From the NCBI GenBank assembly GCA_965365345.1, contig CBDUBH010000025.1, forward strand, positions 1 to 38,223: 38,223 nt of DNA, in the 5' to 3' direction. The notes below the pieces were generated by a model, which saw only the letters and a list, made by a program, of their open reading frames with translations, did not search any database and was not told the origin of the DNA. Positions 28,221 through 36,541 of this stretch are shown piece by piece. The DNA comes from CBDUBH01 sp965365345. Its GTDB lineage: Bacteria > Bacteroidota > Ignavibacteria > Ignavibacteriales > SURF-24. Both the position numbers and the translations under genes were made by a program. The stretch's first letter is position 1. Each line of letters starts with the position of its first letter.

Positions 28221-28796
28221 CTAAGGATTTGCAACTCTAATTCTACTGAATCTGTCGTTTTCAGTAAAAATGCTGAAGTAAATTCCAAATAAGATTTGAA
28301 AAGCTGTTGTCAAATAAAAATAATCTATTCTATAATTCATTTGCGGTAAAAAGAAGATTAACTTAATTACTATTGATATTTCATAGATTATTAAAACTGT
28401 CATAAATATATTTAAATTGTATTCGTTTGCAGCTAATAAAAGAGTATTCTTAGTAAGTATTATTATTATAAATAGATTTAATATGATTACTCCTATGAGA
28501 ATCCAGAATAAATCCATAAAAAGTAATCCTATAAGAAGAATCAGTAGCCCTATAGAAATAAATAGTATATTGATGAATGTTGATTTTGTATAAGAGACAG
28601 AGACTAAAAGCAAGAATGAAGCTATAAAAAAAACTACAGTAGGATTAATATTAAAAACCTTGTTTAGAGTAAGCGCTATCGGGTCAGTTAATGCTAATAT
28701 TAAAAAGAATGGGAAGTAATTCCCCCTATATTGTCTAAAAGGGGGAATCAACCAAACAATAAAACCGATATAATAAATTATTAGAAATGAATTCAT
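28221..28796 (-). CDS. Polytopic membrane protein, unknown function
   Basis: A 191-residue, highly hydrophobic protein with about six predicted membrane helices (for example FLIIYYIGFIVWLIPPF, VVFFIASFLLLVSVSY, FINILFISIGLLILLIGLLF, WILIGVIILNLFIIIIL). Short polar loops connect them and the tail is basic (FSRIRVANP). No family motif is recognised. It starts 3 bp after the stop of the small secreted protein gene, so the two form an operon under the operator at 29304-29336. Possible roles are a sensor, transporter or processing partner for that secreted protein; none can be shown. Confidence 0.7.
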   Translation of the reverse strand: MNSFLIIYYIGFIVWLIPPFRQYRGNYFPFFLILALTDPIALTLNKVFNINPTVVFFIASFLLLVSVSYTKSTFINILFISIGLLILLIGLLFMDLFWILIGVIILNLFIIIILTKNTLLLAANEYNLNIFMTVLIIYEISIVIKLIFFLPQMNYRIDYFYLTTAFQILFGIYFSIFTENDRFSRIRVANP

Positions 28797-28799
28797 TTT

Positions 28800-29246
28800 T
28801 TATTCGCTGCAAAATGGAGGACAGAAAGTTGACATCTCCATAGTAGTTTCGCCACTGGTTACAGATGTGACGGTTTCTCTTTCTTCAATTGTTGTTATAT
28901 CACTTTGTCCTTGTTGAATGAGGTCATTTACTACTGATGTGCTGTATACTGCATAAATTTCATCATTAGTCACTTGACTTCCGTCACTTGTGTATAAAAG
29001 CTGTTTGTTTTTTCCTAAAATCTTAACTTTTCCGTTTTTGATCTTAAACATTATTATATCACCGGATTTATTTACAAACTGCTTTAACTGTTCGGTTTTC
29101 ATTTCGAATTTAGAAACAACATTTCCGTAAAGATTATTTGCTTCTGCTTTACTGTACAATTTTCCGTGGGTCCGGGCAAAAGAAAAACTGCTTAAAAGAA
29201 TAAAAAAAGTTATTAGAACGAAGAAATCAGCTTTTATTTTGAGCAT
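28800..29246 (-). CDS. Small secreted protein with CPPFC tail, unknown function
   Basis: A 148-residue protein with a Sec signal peptide (KADFFVLITFFILLSSFSFA) cleaved near residue 25. The mature domain is small and alpha-beta-like (KLYSKAEANNLYGNVVSKF, KIKNGKVKILGKNKQLLY). A Thr/Glu/Ser-rich linker (about 118-138) follows, ending STFCPPFCSE. The two Cys three residues apart at the extreme C-terminus are the only Cys of the mature chain and could form a small loop, bind metal or be a modification site. The gene lies 93 bp downstream of the response regulator gene's stop and carries one copy of the shared operator 90 bp upstream of its ATG. No homologue is recognised. Confidence 0.7.
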   Translation of the reverse strand: MLKIKADFFVLITFFILLSSFSFARTHGKLYSKAEANNLYGNVVSKFEMKTEQLKQFVNKSGDIIMFKIKNGKVKILGKNKQLLYTSDGSQVTNDEIYAVYSTSVVNDLIQQGQSDITTIEERETVTSVTSGETTMEMSTFCPPFCSE

Positions 29247-29303
29247 AATAAACTCCCCATAAATTGTTTATAAATATTAAATTTAGGTTCTAAAATTAAA
29301 AAG

Positions 29304-29336
29304 AATTTTGATAAAACATATAGGTAATTGTACGTA
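29304..29336 (-). promoter_or_regulatory. Operator copy A, upstream of the small secreted protein gene
   Basis: On the minus strand: TACGTAC (29336-29330), 3-bp spacer, TACCTAT (29326-29320), then TTTATC and AAAATT. It matches 26 of 33 positions of the copy at 31410. The first base is 90 bp from the ATG. A TAnnTTTG-like -7 element, TAATTTTA, lies at 29298-29291. The second heptamer fits the TACYYMT consensus known for NarL-type regulators. Confidence 0.65.
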
Positions 29337-29339
29337 TTT

Positions 29340-30056
29340 TTAAAAGATTTTATTTAGTAATGCCGGATTTTTTTCAACATATTTTATTGCAAACTTATGA
29401 AGATCGAATAGTGTCTTTGCATTTATTTTACCCATTATGTTCACTCTGTGAGTATCAACTGTTCTTTTGCTTATGTTAAGCACATTCGCAATTTGCTGAC
29501 TTGAGTAGGATTCTCCGATATACCAGAGTACTTGCTTTTCTTGCTTTGATAAAGAAGAAACTTCAAATAGATCATCATCATAATTTAATTGCGAATATTT
29601 TTTTTCCAAAGCAAGAATATCACTTTCTGAAATATCTTTACCGAAATATATTCCGCCTTTTACTATCACAGAAATTGCTTCAGCTAATTCTTCAATAACT
29701 ATGTTTTTGCTTAACAGTCCTTTACCGCCATATTTGTATATCTGATAAAGATAAAACTCATCATAATGCATTGATAAAAACATTGCTTTAACTAAAGGAT
29801 CTTTCTTTTTTATCTGCTCTAAAGCTTCTATTCCGGTTAAGATGGGCATTGCAATATCAACAATAATTAAATCCGGTTTGTGTAAAAAATATGCATCAAC
29901 TAATTCAGAACCATTTTCAACCTCGGAGATGATTTCAACATTCATCTTGCCGGTTAATAATTCAATGATTCCTTGCCTGAACAGCTTATGATCATCAGCA
30001 ATTATAACACTGATCTTGTCTGTTTTGATTTTACTAGTTGTGTTTATAACTTCCAT
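29340..30056 (-). CDS. LuxR/NarL-family response regulator
   Basis: A 238-residue DNA-binding response regulator. The receiver (14-135) has the acidic pair D21/D22, phospho-acceptor D67 in IIVDIAMP, S95 and K117. The C-terminal LuxR-type helix-turn-helix (about 172-232) reads LSKQEKQVLWYIGESYSSQQ then IANVLNISKRTVDTHR. All phosphorylation residues are present. It lies 12 bp downstream of the histidine kinase gene and is its obvious partner. The four tandem-heptamer sites nearby are its likely targets, because related NarL-type proteins bind similar heptamers. The ATG at 30056 is followed by about 14 residues before the first receiver strand, slightly longer than usual. Confidence 0.92.
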   Translation of the reverse strand: MEVINTTSKIKTDKISVIIADDHKLFRQGIIELLTGKMNVEIISEVENGSELVDAYFLHKPDLIIVDIAMPILTGIEALEQIKKKDPLVKAMFLSMHYDEFYLYQIYKYGGKGLLSKNIVIEELAEAISVIVKGGIYFGKDISESDILALEKKYSQLNYDDDLFEVSSLSKQEKQVLWYIGESYSSQQIANVLNISKRTVDTHRVNIMGKINAKTLFDLHKFAIKYVEKNPALLNKIF

Positions 30057-30068
30057 TTATTTCCCCTC

Positions 30069-31262
30069 TTATTTTATTTCAGCTTTTTCTATGAACGGAA
30101 TCTCTACGGTAATTACAGTTCCTTCATTTGGATTTGATTCCAGTGTAAAAGTTCCATCTAAACTTTCAACTCTCTGTCTGATATTCATAAGTCCTAAGGA
30201 GTTCGGCTTTAATCTTTTTATTTCATCTTCATCAAAACCTTTACCATTATCAATTATAGATAATCTAATTGAATTGTTTACTCTTTTAAATATTATAAAT
30301 ATCGAAGTTGCTTCTGCGTGCTTTATCACGTTGTTTAACGCTTCTTGAGCTATTCTGTAAAGATTGATCTCAAGCTTTGTATCAAGTCTGGAATCTGTTT
30401 CCTTAATATCTGTAATTATCTGCAAGCCGGTTTGTTCTGAAATATCTGAACACAGTGCTGTTAATGCCGGAGCTAATCCCATCTCATCTAAAACTCTGGG
30501 CTTTAAGTCATATGATATTTTTCTTATTTCCTTAATAACATCATCTACTAATCCGTTTACTTTATTGTAATCTTCTTTTTTGACTGAACCGTTTCCGGTT
30601 TCTATTTTATGAATTAAGATTCTTGTAAGAGATAAATTCTGCCCGACACTGTCATGAAGATCTTTTGCAATTCTTTGTCTTTCTTCTTCTATTTTTTCTT
30701 GTATGTTTTGTGAAAGATCTTTAAGCTTTTCTTTGAATGCTTCTCTTTCAGTTATATCGTGAAAGTATAGCTGAATGGCGTTAAGCGAGGGGATCCCTTT
30801 AAGAGTTACCATGTAAAATCTATCGTTTATCTTTTCTTCAACTTCTATAAATGCTGCTTTTTTGATGAAATCATCATAACCAATATGCAAAGTATGAATT
30901 AACTCATTTATATTTTTCCCTATTAAATTATTTTCATCAGAACAGCTTTCATTACATAGAATTTTTGAAGCTGAGTTAACTTGAATGATTTTTCCTTGAT
31001 TGTCAATTCTTATCTGAGCTTCCGGGGCGAGTTCAGAGAAAAGCGCAAGCAATCTGTCGCTGTCATCTTTTATCTTTAACTTTTCTTGCTTATGCTGTTT
31101 ATCTTTAGGAACTATCACATATTTGATCAGTGCGTACATAACTGTAGTAAATACAACCCCGGTAATTATGATATAATAAATCGGATTATCAAACCGAAGC
31201 ATCAGCTCAAAGATATTATCTATATCAGATTGGAATAATGTTATAAAAGTCAAAGGCAGCAT
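30069..31262 (-). CDS. PAS sensor histidine kinase of the HisKA_3 type
   Basis: A 397-residue kinase from the ATG at 31262; a TTG six bases upstream is the only alternative. One membrane segment is at about 28-48 (YYIIITGVVFTTVMYALI), followed by a coiled coil and a PAS domain (about 72-172, ending YFHDITERE). HisKA_3 dimerisation has H203 in ERQRIAKDLHDSVGQ. HATPase_c shows RIAQEALNNVIKHA, DNGKGFD and LGLMNIRQRVESLDG. This architecture pairs with LuxR-type regulators, and such a gene is immediately downstream. Copy B of the operator lies 92 bp upstream of its ATG, with a perfect -7 box, so the kinase and regulator are probably autoregulated. The periplasmic part is very short, so the signal may be membrane-borne or cytoplasmic. 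Confidence 0.92.
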   Translation of the reverse strand: MLPLTFITLFQSDIDNIFELMLRFDNPIYYIIITGVVFTTVMYALIKYVIVPKDKQHKQEKLKIKDDSDRLLALFSELAPEAQIRIDNQGKIIQVNSASKILCNESCSDENNLIGKNINELIHTLHIGYDDFIKKAAFIEVEEKINDRFYMVTLKGIPSLNAIQLYFHDITEREAFKEKLKDLSQNIQEKIEEERQRIAKDLHDSVGQNLSLTRILIHKIETGNGSVKKEDYNKVNGLVDDVIKEIRKISYDLKPRVLDEMGLAPALTALCSDISEQTGLQIITDIKETDSRLDTKLEINLYRIAQEALNNVIKHAEATSIFIIFKRVNNSIRLSIIDNGKGFDEDEIKRLKPNSLGLMNIRQRVESLDGTFTLESNPNEGTVITVEIPFIEKAEIK

Positions 31263-31306
31263 TATCAATTCAAAAATTTAATTTATTCAATATTATCGTA
31301 TTTCTG

Positions 31307-31354
31307 CAAATATAGATAAATATTTACTAGAAATGATATAGGTATAAGTACTTA
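31307..31354 (-). promoter_or_regulatory. Operator copy B and promoter of the kinase/regulator operon
   Basis: On the minus strand: TAAGTAC (31354-31348) and TACCTAT (31344-31338), the same 10-bp period as the other copies. A TATATTTG at 31314-31307 exactly fits the TAnnTTTG -7 element of Bacteroidetes sigma factor. The first base is 92 bp from the kinase ATG. Confidence 0.65.
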
Positions 31355-31409
31355 ATTTTCCCCGGCTTAGCATTTTTTAGTTGATCAACTTCAAAAAAAT
31401 CTTGAAAAT

Positions 31410-31455
31410 TACGTATAAGTACGTATACACTTTATCGAAATTAATATCTATTTTC
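31410..31455 (+). promoter_or_regulatory. Operator copy C, upstream of the lipoprotein gene
   Basis: Two TACGTAT heptamers (31410-31416, 31420-31426) are followed by an AT-rich promoter-like stretch ending ATCTATTTTC. From 31411 to 31455 it matches the copy at 36672-36716 at 42 of 45 positions. The first base is 94 bp from the ATG at 31504. Confidence 0.7.
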
Positions 31456-31503
31456 TTAAGTAAAATTATAGCTTTATTAACTTTAGTTTTAAGAGAGAAT
31501 TTC

Positions 31504-32823
31504 ATGAAGATTGCAAACCTATGCTTACTTTTAATTGTATTACTTACCTCGTTCCACTGCACAAAACCTAATGATCCGGAAATTCCACCGGAAGAGAAAA
31601 CAAATCTAGCCATAGAAGTTGAAGATGTTTCATGCACTGAAGCTTGGATAAATCTTAAAATAGATAAACCTAATGAAGTAAAATTATTTATTGATGATAA
31701 AGAAACAAATCCATTTCATCTTACCTCAGATACACTGATTTATTTAGATACTTTACTTCCTAATAAAAGCTACAAAATAGAAGCTGCTTATCTAAAGGAT
31801 GGAATTTTAAGCGAAAAGATCTCTGCATTAGTTCAGACTATGGACATTACAAGCCATAATTATACTTGGGAGACTTTTGAATTTGGAGATCATGGTAACA
31901 GTGTTATAAGGGATATATCAATTCTAGATGAGAATAATATCTGGGCCGTAGGGGAAATTTACACAAATGACAGTCTAAATTATAATTTTGATGAACCATA
32001 TAGTATTGCAAGATGGAATGGAAGTGGTTGGAAATTAAATAAAATATTTATAGGGACAAATACCGCAATAAACTATAACAGAGATATTGAAATAATTGAT
32101 TCTAATAACATTTATATCGCAGCCGGAAGCCTTCTTAAATGGGATGGTAAATCATCTAAAGCTCAAATAATTGTTTCGAGATTAGCTCTTCATCACTCAA
32201 ATGCATCCATTGAAAAGATACTGTGCTTATCACCTTCCTCTATTTATGGAATAGGGTATGAAGGTACAATAGTTCATTATAATGGAAGTTCATGGCAGAG
32301 AATTGAATCGGGCACTAATATTCCACTTTTGGATATTGCAGCAAACGGTGATGAAATCTGGATAAACGGATATTCGTACTTAACCGGAGAAAGCATACTT
32401 CTTAATCTCAAAGATAATAAGGTAACTAAAGTTTGGGAGCAGAATACTGCTACAGAAAAAGAACCTTACGGAATTTATATCAGCAGTATATTCATTACGA
32501 ATAAAGATATGTTTGTTGACAGTGATTATGGTGTTTTCAGAAATAAATTAGGTGTTGACTCATCTTCAAAGTGGATTAAATCTACTTTTCGTTATGATTA
32601 CAAGATTACCGGAACAGCATCGAATGACGTCTATACCGTAGGAGATCAAGGGGATACATGGCATTATAACGGATTAAATTGGAAGCAGATTTATATTGAT
32701 TGGAGCAGAAACAGCCGTTTAAGATGTGCTGCGGCAAAAGATAATTTACTTGTTAGTGGTGGTGATAAATATGTAAATCCCGTCTTTTATAAAGCATTAA
32801 TAAAGATTGGCAAAAGACAGTAA
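31504..32823 (+). CDS. Beta-propeller-like lipoprotein with FN3-like domain
   Basis: A 439-residue predicted lipoprotein. Start at the ATG at 31504, giving MKIANLCLLLIVLLTSFHC with a lipobox Cys19. An earlier in-frame TTG at 31381 lies before the operator and is rejected. An FN3-like domain (about 30-115; LAIEVEDVSCTEAWINLKI) is followed by a repeat region with propeller-like blades: NIWAVGEIYTND, IARWNGSGWKLNKI, NIYIAAGSLLKWDG, SIYGIGYEGTIVHYNGSSWQ, EIWINGYSYL, DVYTVGDQGDTWHYNGLNWK. It has no catalytic motif or T9SS tail. Similar proteins are common in Ignavibacteria but uncharacterised as far as I know. Operator C makes it a probable target of the adjacent two-component system. Confidence 0.8.
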   Translation: MKIANLCLLLIVLLTSFHCTKPNDPEIPPEEKTNLAIEVEDVSCTEAWINLKIDKPNEVKLFIDDKETNPFHLTSDTLIYLDTLLPNKSYKIEAAYLKDGILSEKISALVQTMDITSHNYTWETFEFGDHGNSVIRDISILDENNIWAVGEIYTNDSLNYNFDEPYSIARWNGSGWKLNKIFIGTNTAINYNRDIEIIDSNNIYIAAGSLLKWDGKSSKAQIIVSRLALHHSNASIEKILCLSPSSIYGIGYEGTIVHYNGSSWQRIESGTNIPLLDIAANGDEIWINGYSYLTGESILLNLKDNKVTKVWEQNTATEKEPYGIYISSIFITNKDMFVDSDYGVFRNKLGVDSSSKWIKSTFRYDYKITGTASNDVYTVGDQGDTWHYNGLNWKQIYIDWSRNSRLRCAAAKDNLLVSGGDKYVNPVFYKALIKIGKRQ

Positions 32824-32841
32824 ATAAATAAAAGCAAACAA

Positions 32842-32891
32842 TAGAAAAATAAAATAAAAACCCAAGCTTATGATTGCGGCATAAACTTGGG
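32842..32891 (-). terminator. Strong intrinsic terminator acting on the minus strand
   Basis: The stem is cccaag (32861-32866) plus ttatg (32868-32872) paired with cataa (32880-32884) and cttggg (32886-32891), with one 1x1 mismatch and a 7-nt loop. On the minus strand it is followed by a T-rich run (32860-32842). There is no T-run on the plus side, so it is directional. Confidence 0.75.
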
Positions 32892-32997
32892 CAATAAATG
32901 TAAATGAAGCAAGAAGTTTAGGACTGGAACCCTCGAAGCTACTTGCCAATTTACATTTAAATCTACAGAAAACCGCATTTAATTCCAATCCTAAACA
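32842..32997 (-). ncRNA. Candidate structured small RNA on the minus strand
   Basis: About 155 bases with two long complementary arms. Stem A pairs 32983-32996 with 32916-32929 (14 bp). Stem B pairs 32896-32905 and 32909-32913 with 32949-32958 and 32942-32946 (10+5 bp). The order A-B-A'-B' makes them a pseudoknot or mutually exclusive folds. The single imperfect pair of stem A is a U-G wobble in minus-strand RNA but a C-A mismatch in plus-strand RNA. A minus-strand terminator ends the element. No known RNA family is recognised. It could instead be a plus-strand leader of the downstream gene. Confidence 0.4.
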
Positions 32998-33002
32998 AGG
33001 AG
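32997..33002 (+). promoter_or_regulatory. Strong Shine-Dalgarno site of the metalloprotease gene
   Basis: AAGGAG lies 8 bp before the ATG at 33011. Most genes in this window lack such a site. It directly abuts the 3' arm of stem A (ending 32996), so folding of the leader could affect ribosome access. Confidence 0.6.
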
Positions 33003-33010
33003 CTTATCAT

Positions 33011-35143
33011 ATGCAAATCTTTAAGGTAACTTTTGTTTTCTTACTGTTATTAAATGCAAGTATAATTTATTCCCAAACCATTGAGGAATGCGCTACGGTT
33101 ATTCCTGACGGGGTTACACTCGAACAGGCTCAATCTCAAGGTGATTTAATATTGTATAAACCTACAACAAATAGGGATATAAGATTGGCCTTACATATTG
33201 TTACATATTCAAATGGTATGGGAGCTATTCCACAAGAATTGATTGATGAAAAAATACAGTCATTAAATAATATAATGTATCAGGCAGGGATGCAATTTTA
33301 TGAATATAAAAGAGATACGATTAAAAGTGACTATTTTTCAAGTTTAATCGGTGACTATATGCCTAAAGCTAATGAATTAAGAAGAATTAATAAAGTCAAC
33401 GGTTCTATAAATATATACTTTGTTCCGGAAGCTGCCTTTGCAGGAATTTCCAGTTATAGTTCCAGAATTAAACACCCTTCCTTGCAATATGAAGATGGGA
33501 TTATTGTGTTGGATAGTTCCCACCATACTTCTTTAGCTCACGAAATAGGACATTACTTCGACCTTTTTCATACTTATGAAACTCTATTTGGCATAGAAAA
33601 TATTGATAGAGATGATTATTGTGCAAATTGGAATAGGGCAGGTGATTTATTGTATAGTACTCCTGCTGATATTCAAGTAGATGGAATTACTCCCCAATGC
33701 ATTTTTGTTAATCTAAAAAACTATACAGATCCTTGCGGTGACAGTAATTATATTCCACTTACTGATAATATGATGACTACACAGCAAAAAAGCTGTCGTG
33801 AAAATTTTACTGAAGAGCAAATAAATAGAATGACTGAAACTCTTGTTAAATTTAGATCAGAATTATTAAAGAACAGTATTTATTTGGAAAATAAAATTGG
33901 CAATATAAATGCCGGTGGTTCACTTCATATAAATACTCAAAATTACAACTCTGGATCATATGCTTTTATAGATGATGGAACTTATAAGATTGGGACAAAC
34001 AATGAAAGATTTGTTAATTTTCAAGGTACAGGATTTAATTATAAAAACATAAATTGGAATAAGATAAATAATGATTTTGTATTGTCGAAGAACTTAACTG
34101 TCACTGGTGACGTAGACAGAATTGCACATTTTGACAAAATGAATTATGCAAAAATAGAAGCAAGATTAGAAGGTCAGTTAATTCAAAATCAAGGAGTTTT
34201 TGAATTTAAAGATCCATGGTATGTTAAAAGCGATGGAACTCAGCCAAATACATGGATACCTTATGTCACATCATATGAACCAACTGGAAAAGAGACAGCG
34301 AGTGAAAAAGGTGTGTTCTTAAATCAAGACCCTTTATTGAATAATATCTATTATTCTGTTAAAGGTTTTGAAAGTCAGAGTATATATTTAAACAATACAG
34401 GAAAAAATCATAATTTTTTCTTTAGTTTTTGGAATGGGATTAATGCTGATATTATTTCAGATACTTCTTTAGTAACTCCAATAGTTTTTAAAAATACAAA
34501 TGCATTGGTTCAAGCAAATTATAAAGGGCATTTCCTTTCTAATAATGCTTCGGCATTTACAAACAATAATCAGAAAAAACTTATCAGAGCAAATGACGGT
34601 AAATATTGGTTAGTTTATGAATCAATGGGAAAACTTTGGGCAACATCAAGTAAAACAACTGATTTTAGCGGAGAGTGGGAAGTAGATGAGCTGTTGTTTA
34701 ATGGATTTTCCGGAGGAGAATTTAGGAATATCTACATAAGCGAAAATCCTGCTCCTTCCAGTCTTCCTTGCTATACTTTTGAATACTTAAAAGACGGAGT
34801 AAGTTACATCTACGCCGGAAGTGAACTTGGAACAACTCCGGAACTTATGGCTGTAACAACAAACTTTGGTTCAGCAAAACCTGTGATCCTCCATCTTAAT
34901 AACGAACTTATTGTAATGTATAAAAAGTCAAATAGTGATGGTTATTATTACAGAAATAAATATCCGCTGACAGCTAATTGGGGACCGGAATATTTAGTTT
35001 CTGGAACTACATCAGGTTCAATAAATTTAGCAATTGCAGGAAACAAGGATTTAAATAATCTGAATATAGTTTTTGAAGAATCCAATAAAATAAAATATAT
35101 ATTTTCACAATCTATGGGAATAGATAAAATAAGACGCTTTTAA
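33011..35143 (+). CDS. Secreted M43 (pappalysin)-like metalloprotease, N-terminal part of an interrupted gene
   Basis: 710 residues up to an in-frame TAA. A signal peptide (MQIFKVTFVFLLLLNASIIY, cleaved after about SQ) is followed by a zinc protease domain (about 50-290). Its motif HEIGHYFDLFH gives H177, E178, H181 and H187. STPADIQVDG, then NMMTTQQKSC with a Met-turn and FTEEQINRM, match M43 enzymes. Beyond 290 is a beta-rich region of repeats (IYISENPAPSSLPCYTFEYL, YIYAGSELGTTPELMAVTT). The frame continues past the TAA into the T9SS part at 35228, so this fragment lacks its export tail. The protease centre is intact, and the fragment could fold and act in the periplasm. Confidence 0.8.
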   Translation: MQIFKVTFVFLLLLNASIIYSQTIEECATVIPDGVTLEQAQSQGDLILYKPTTNRDIRLALHIVTYSNGMGAIPQELIDEKIQSLNNIMYQAGMQFYEYKRDTIKSDYFSSLIGDYMPKANELRRINKVNGSINIYFVPEAAFAGISSYSSRIKHPSLQYEDGIIVLDSSHHTSLAHEIGHYFDLFHTYETLFGIENIDRDDYCANWNRAGDLLYSTPADIQVDGITPQCIFVNLKNYTDPCGDSNYIPLTDNMMTTQQKSCRENFTEEQINRMTETLVKFRSELLKNSIYLENKIGNINAGGSLHINTQNYNSGSYAFIDDGTYKIGTNNERFVNFQGTGFNYKNINWNKINNDFVLSKNLTVTGDVDRIAHFDKMNYAKIEARLEGQLIQNQGVFEFKDPWYVKSDGTQPNTWIPYVTSYEPTGKETASEKGVFLNQDPLLNNIYYSVKGFESQSIYLNNTGKNHNFFFSFWNGINADIISDTSLVTPIVFKNTNALVQANYKGHFLSNNASAFTNNNQKKLIRANDGKYWLVYESMGKLWATSSKTTDFSGEWEVDELLFNGFSGGEFRNIYISENPAPSSLPCYTFEYLKDGVSYIYAGSELGTTPELMAVTTNFGSAKPVILHLNNELIVMYKKSNSDGYYYRNKYPLTANWGPEYLVSGTTSGSINLAIAGNKDLNNLNIVFEESNKIKYIFSQSMGIDKIRRF

Positions 35144-35227
35144 TCTCCAATCGAACTTTCCTTAAACAGCGGTTGTACCTACAATAATTATCCTACGGTT
35201 AGTTCCACATATGCCAATAAAGCTATT

Positions 35228-36490
35228 GTGAGCTGGAAAGGTTCAAAAAAAAATGTGCTTGATAAAACGCTAAATAAAGAAAACTCAGAATCTTTATGGC
35301 AATATATGACTGTTACAAAAGTAGGAAAAGAATCAAATTGGAGCAGTTTTTCAAGCTTCGGATCAAACGTTGAATTAAGCAGCGTAAGCGCACTACCTCA
35401 AAGCGAAAGTGCTGTTGTTGCATGGACGGAAAACAACGGATTATTTACAAAATATGTAAAAAGAAGTAATGGAACTTATTCAGCTATTCAGTCAATTTCA
35501 CCAAGCGGAAAAAATGTAATATTAAGTAATGGGAATAATGATTTCAGTAACATTAAGGCAATGGTTTATAAAACTTATTCAACAGCTCCTTATGAAATTT
35601 TAAAATCATCCACATCTTTTTCAGCTCAGCAGACTTCTCAAGGTACCGGTGCTTTAGCAAAAGATAATTCAACTGACGAGATAACAGAAATCACATACGG
35701 AAGAAGCGGTGTAATAAGTAAAAATGGAGTAGAGTTCGTATTTGCAGTTGGAAACATTACCTTAGGTGAAGAAAAGATAATGTTTAAGCCATTTGTTGAT
35801 ACAATTCCAATTACCAATATCAGTGAACTAAATGAACGTTTAAGAACAAATTCATTTAAGCTGAACGGAAATAGCACTGTTTATCTTTCCAATTATTATT
35901 ATTCGGTAAGACCTTCTGTTGCCGATACTGCATTATCAGAAACAGATAAAGCATCATTTAGATTAGAATTAGTTGAAGAGAAAACAAATAAAGTTATTTC
36001 AATCTTAGACAAAGGATCATTTGATAAGTTCAATTTGAACACCAATTTCGACAGATCTTATGAACTAAGTTGCCAAGGAATATCCGAAGGAGATTACTAT
36101 TTAAGAATTGTAATTGAGTCAGAAGGAATAGAAAGCTGTAACTTAAATGATATTTATTATCAGGCTGATGAGTTAAACAAAGAGAAATATACAAAGATCG
36201 GTTTATCCGGTGAAACTTCAAAAGTTACAGAATATGCCTTAGAGAATAACTACCCTAATCCATTTAACCCTTCTACAAAGATCAATTTCCAATTACCTGA
36301 ATCAGGATTAGTTACACTTAAGGTTTTTGATATGTTAGGTCAGGAAGTTGCAACTTTAGTAAATGAAGTTAAAGATGCCGGAAGACATTCAGCAACATTT
36401 AATGCAAGTCATTTATCAAGCGGAACTTACATTTACGAAATTAAAGTAAATGACTTCAGAAAAACTCAGAAGATGATGTTAGTGAAGTAA
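35228..36490 (+). pseudogene. C-terminal part of the interrupted metalloprotease gene, with T9SS sorting domain
   Basis: 420 residues from a GTG at 35228, in the same frame as the metalloprotease gene upstream. The 28 codons from 35144 are also open, so the full original frame is 33011-36490. There is no signal peptide, so this piece alone could not reach the type IX system. It has a beta-rich region (AVVAWTENNGLFTKYVK), a jelly-roll-like segment (about 200-320), and a complete T9SS type A domain (NNYPNPFNPSTKINFQLPES, VFDMLGQEVATLV, GTYIYEIKVNDF, KMMLVK). If the TAA is real, the product is probably non-functional; if it is an assembly error or is read through, the protein would be 1,159 residues. 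Confidence 0.75.
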
Positions 36491-36517
36491 TATGTCAGAT
36501 AATTTGTGAGTAATAAA

Positions 36518-36541
36518 AAAGGCAGCTACATAGCTGCCTTT
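36518..36541 (+). terminator. Terminator after the T9SS cargo gene
   Basis: A 9-bp stem aaaggcagc / gctgccttt with a 6-nt loop, followed by tatttttat, 28 bp past the stop codon. Confidence 0.88.

Noticed and set aside
31381..31503. Upstream extension of the lipoprotein reading frame from a TTG at 31381
   Set aside because: It would put the shared operator inside the coding sequence and bury the lipoprotein signal peptide. The ATG at 31504 gives a clean lipobox.
32797..32988. 63-codon minus-strand open frame across the structured element
   Set aside because: It overlaps the terminator and both stems, has no family similarity and runs into the 3' end of the lipoprotein gene. RNA structure explains the sequence better.
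32916..32996. Possible integron attC site, because of the long imperfect inverted repeat before a gene
   Set aside because: The arm ends (gtttagg / cctaaac) do not fit the GTTRRRY / RYYYAAC core sites, and no integrase gene is seen.
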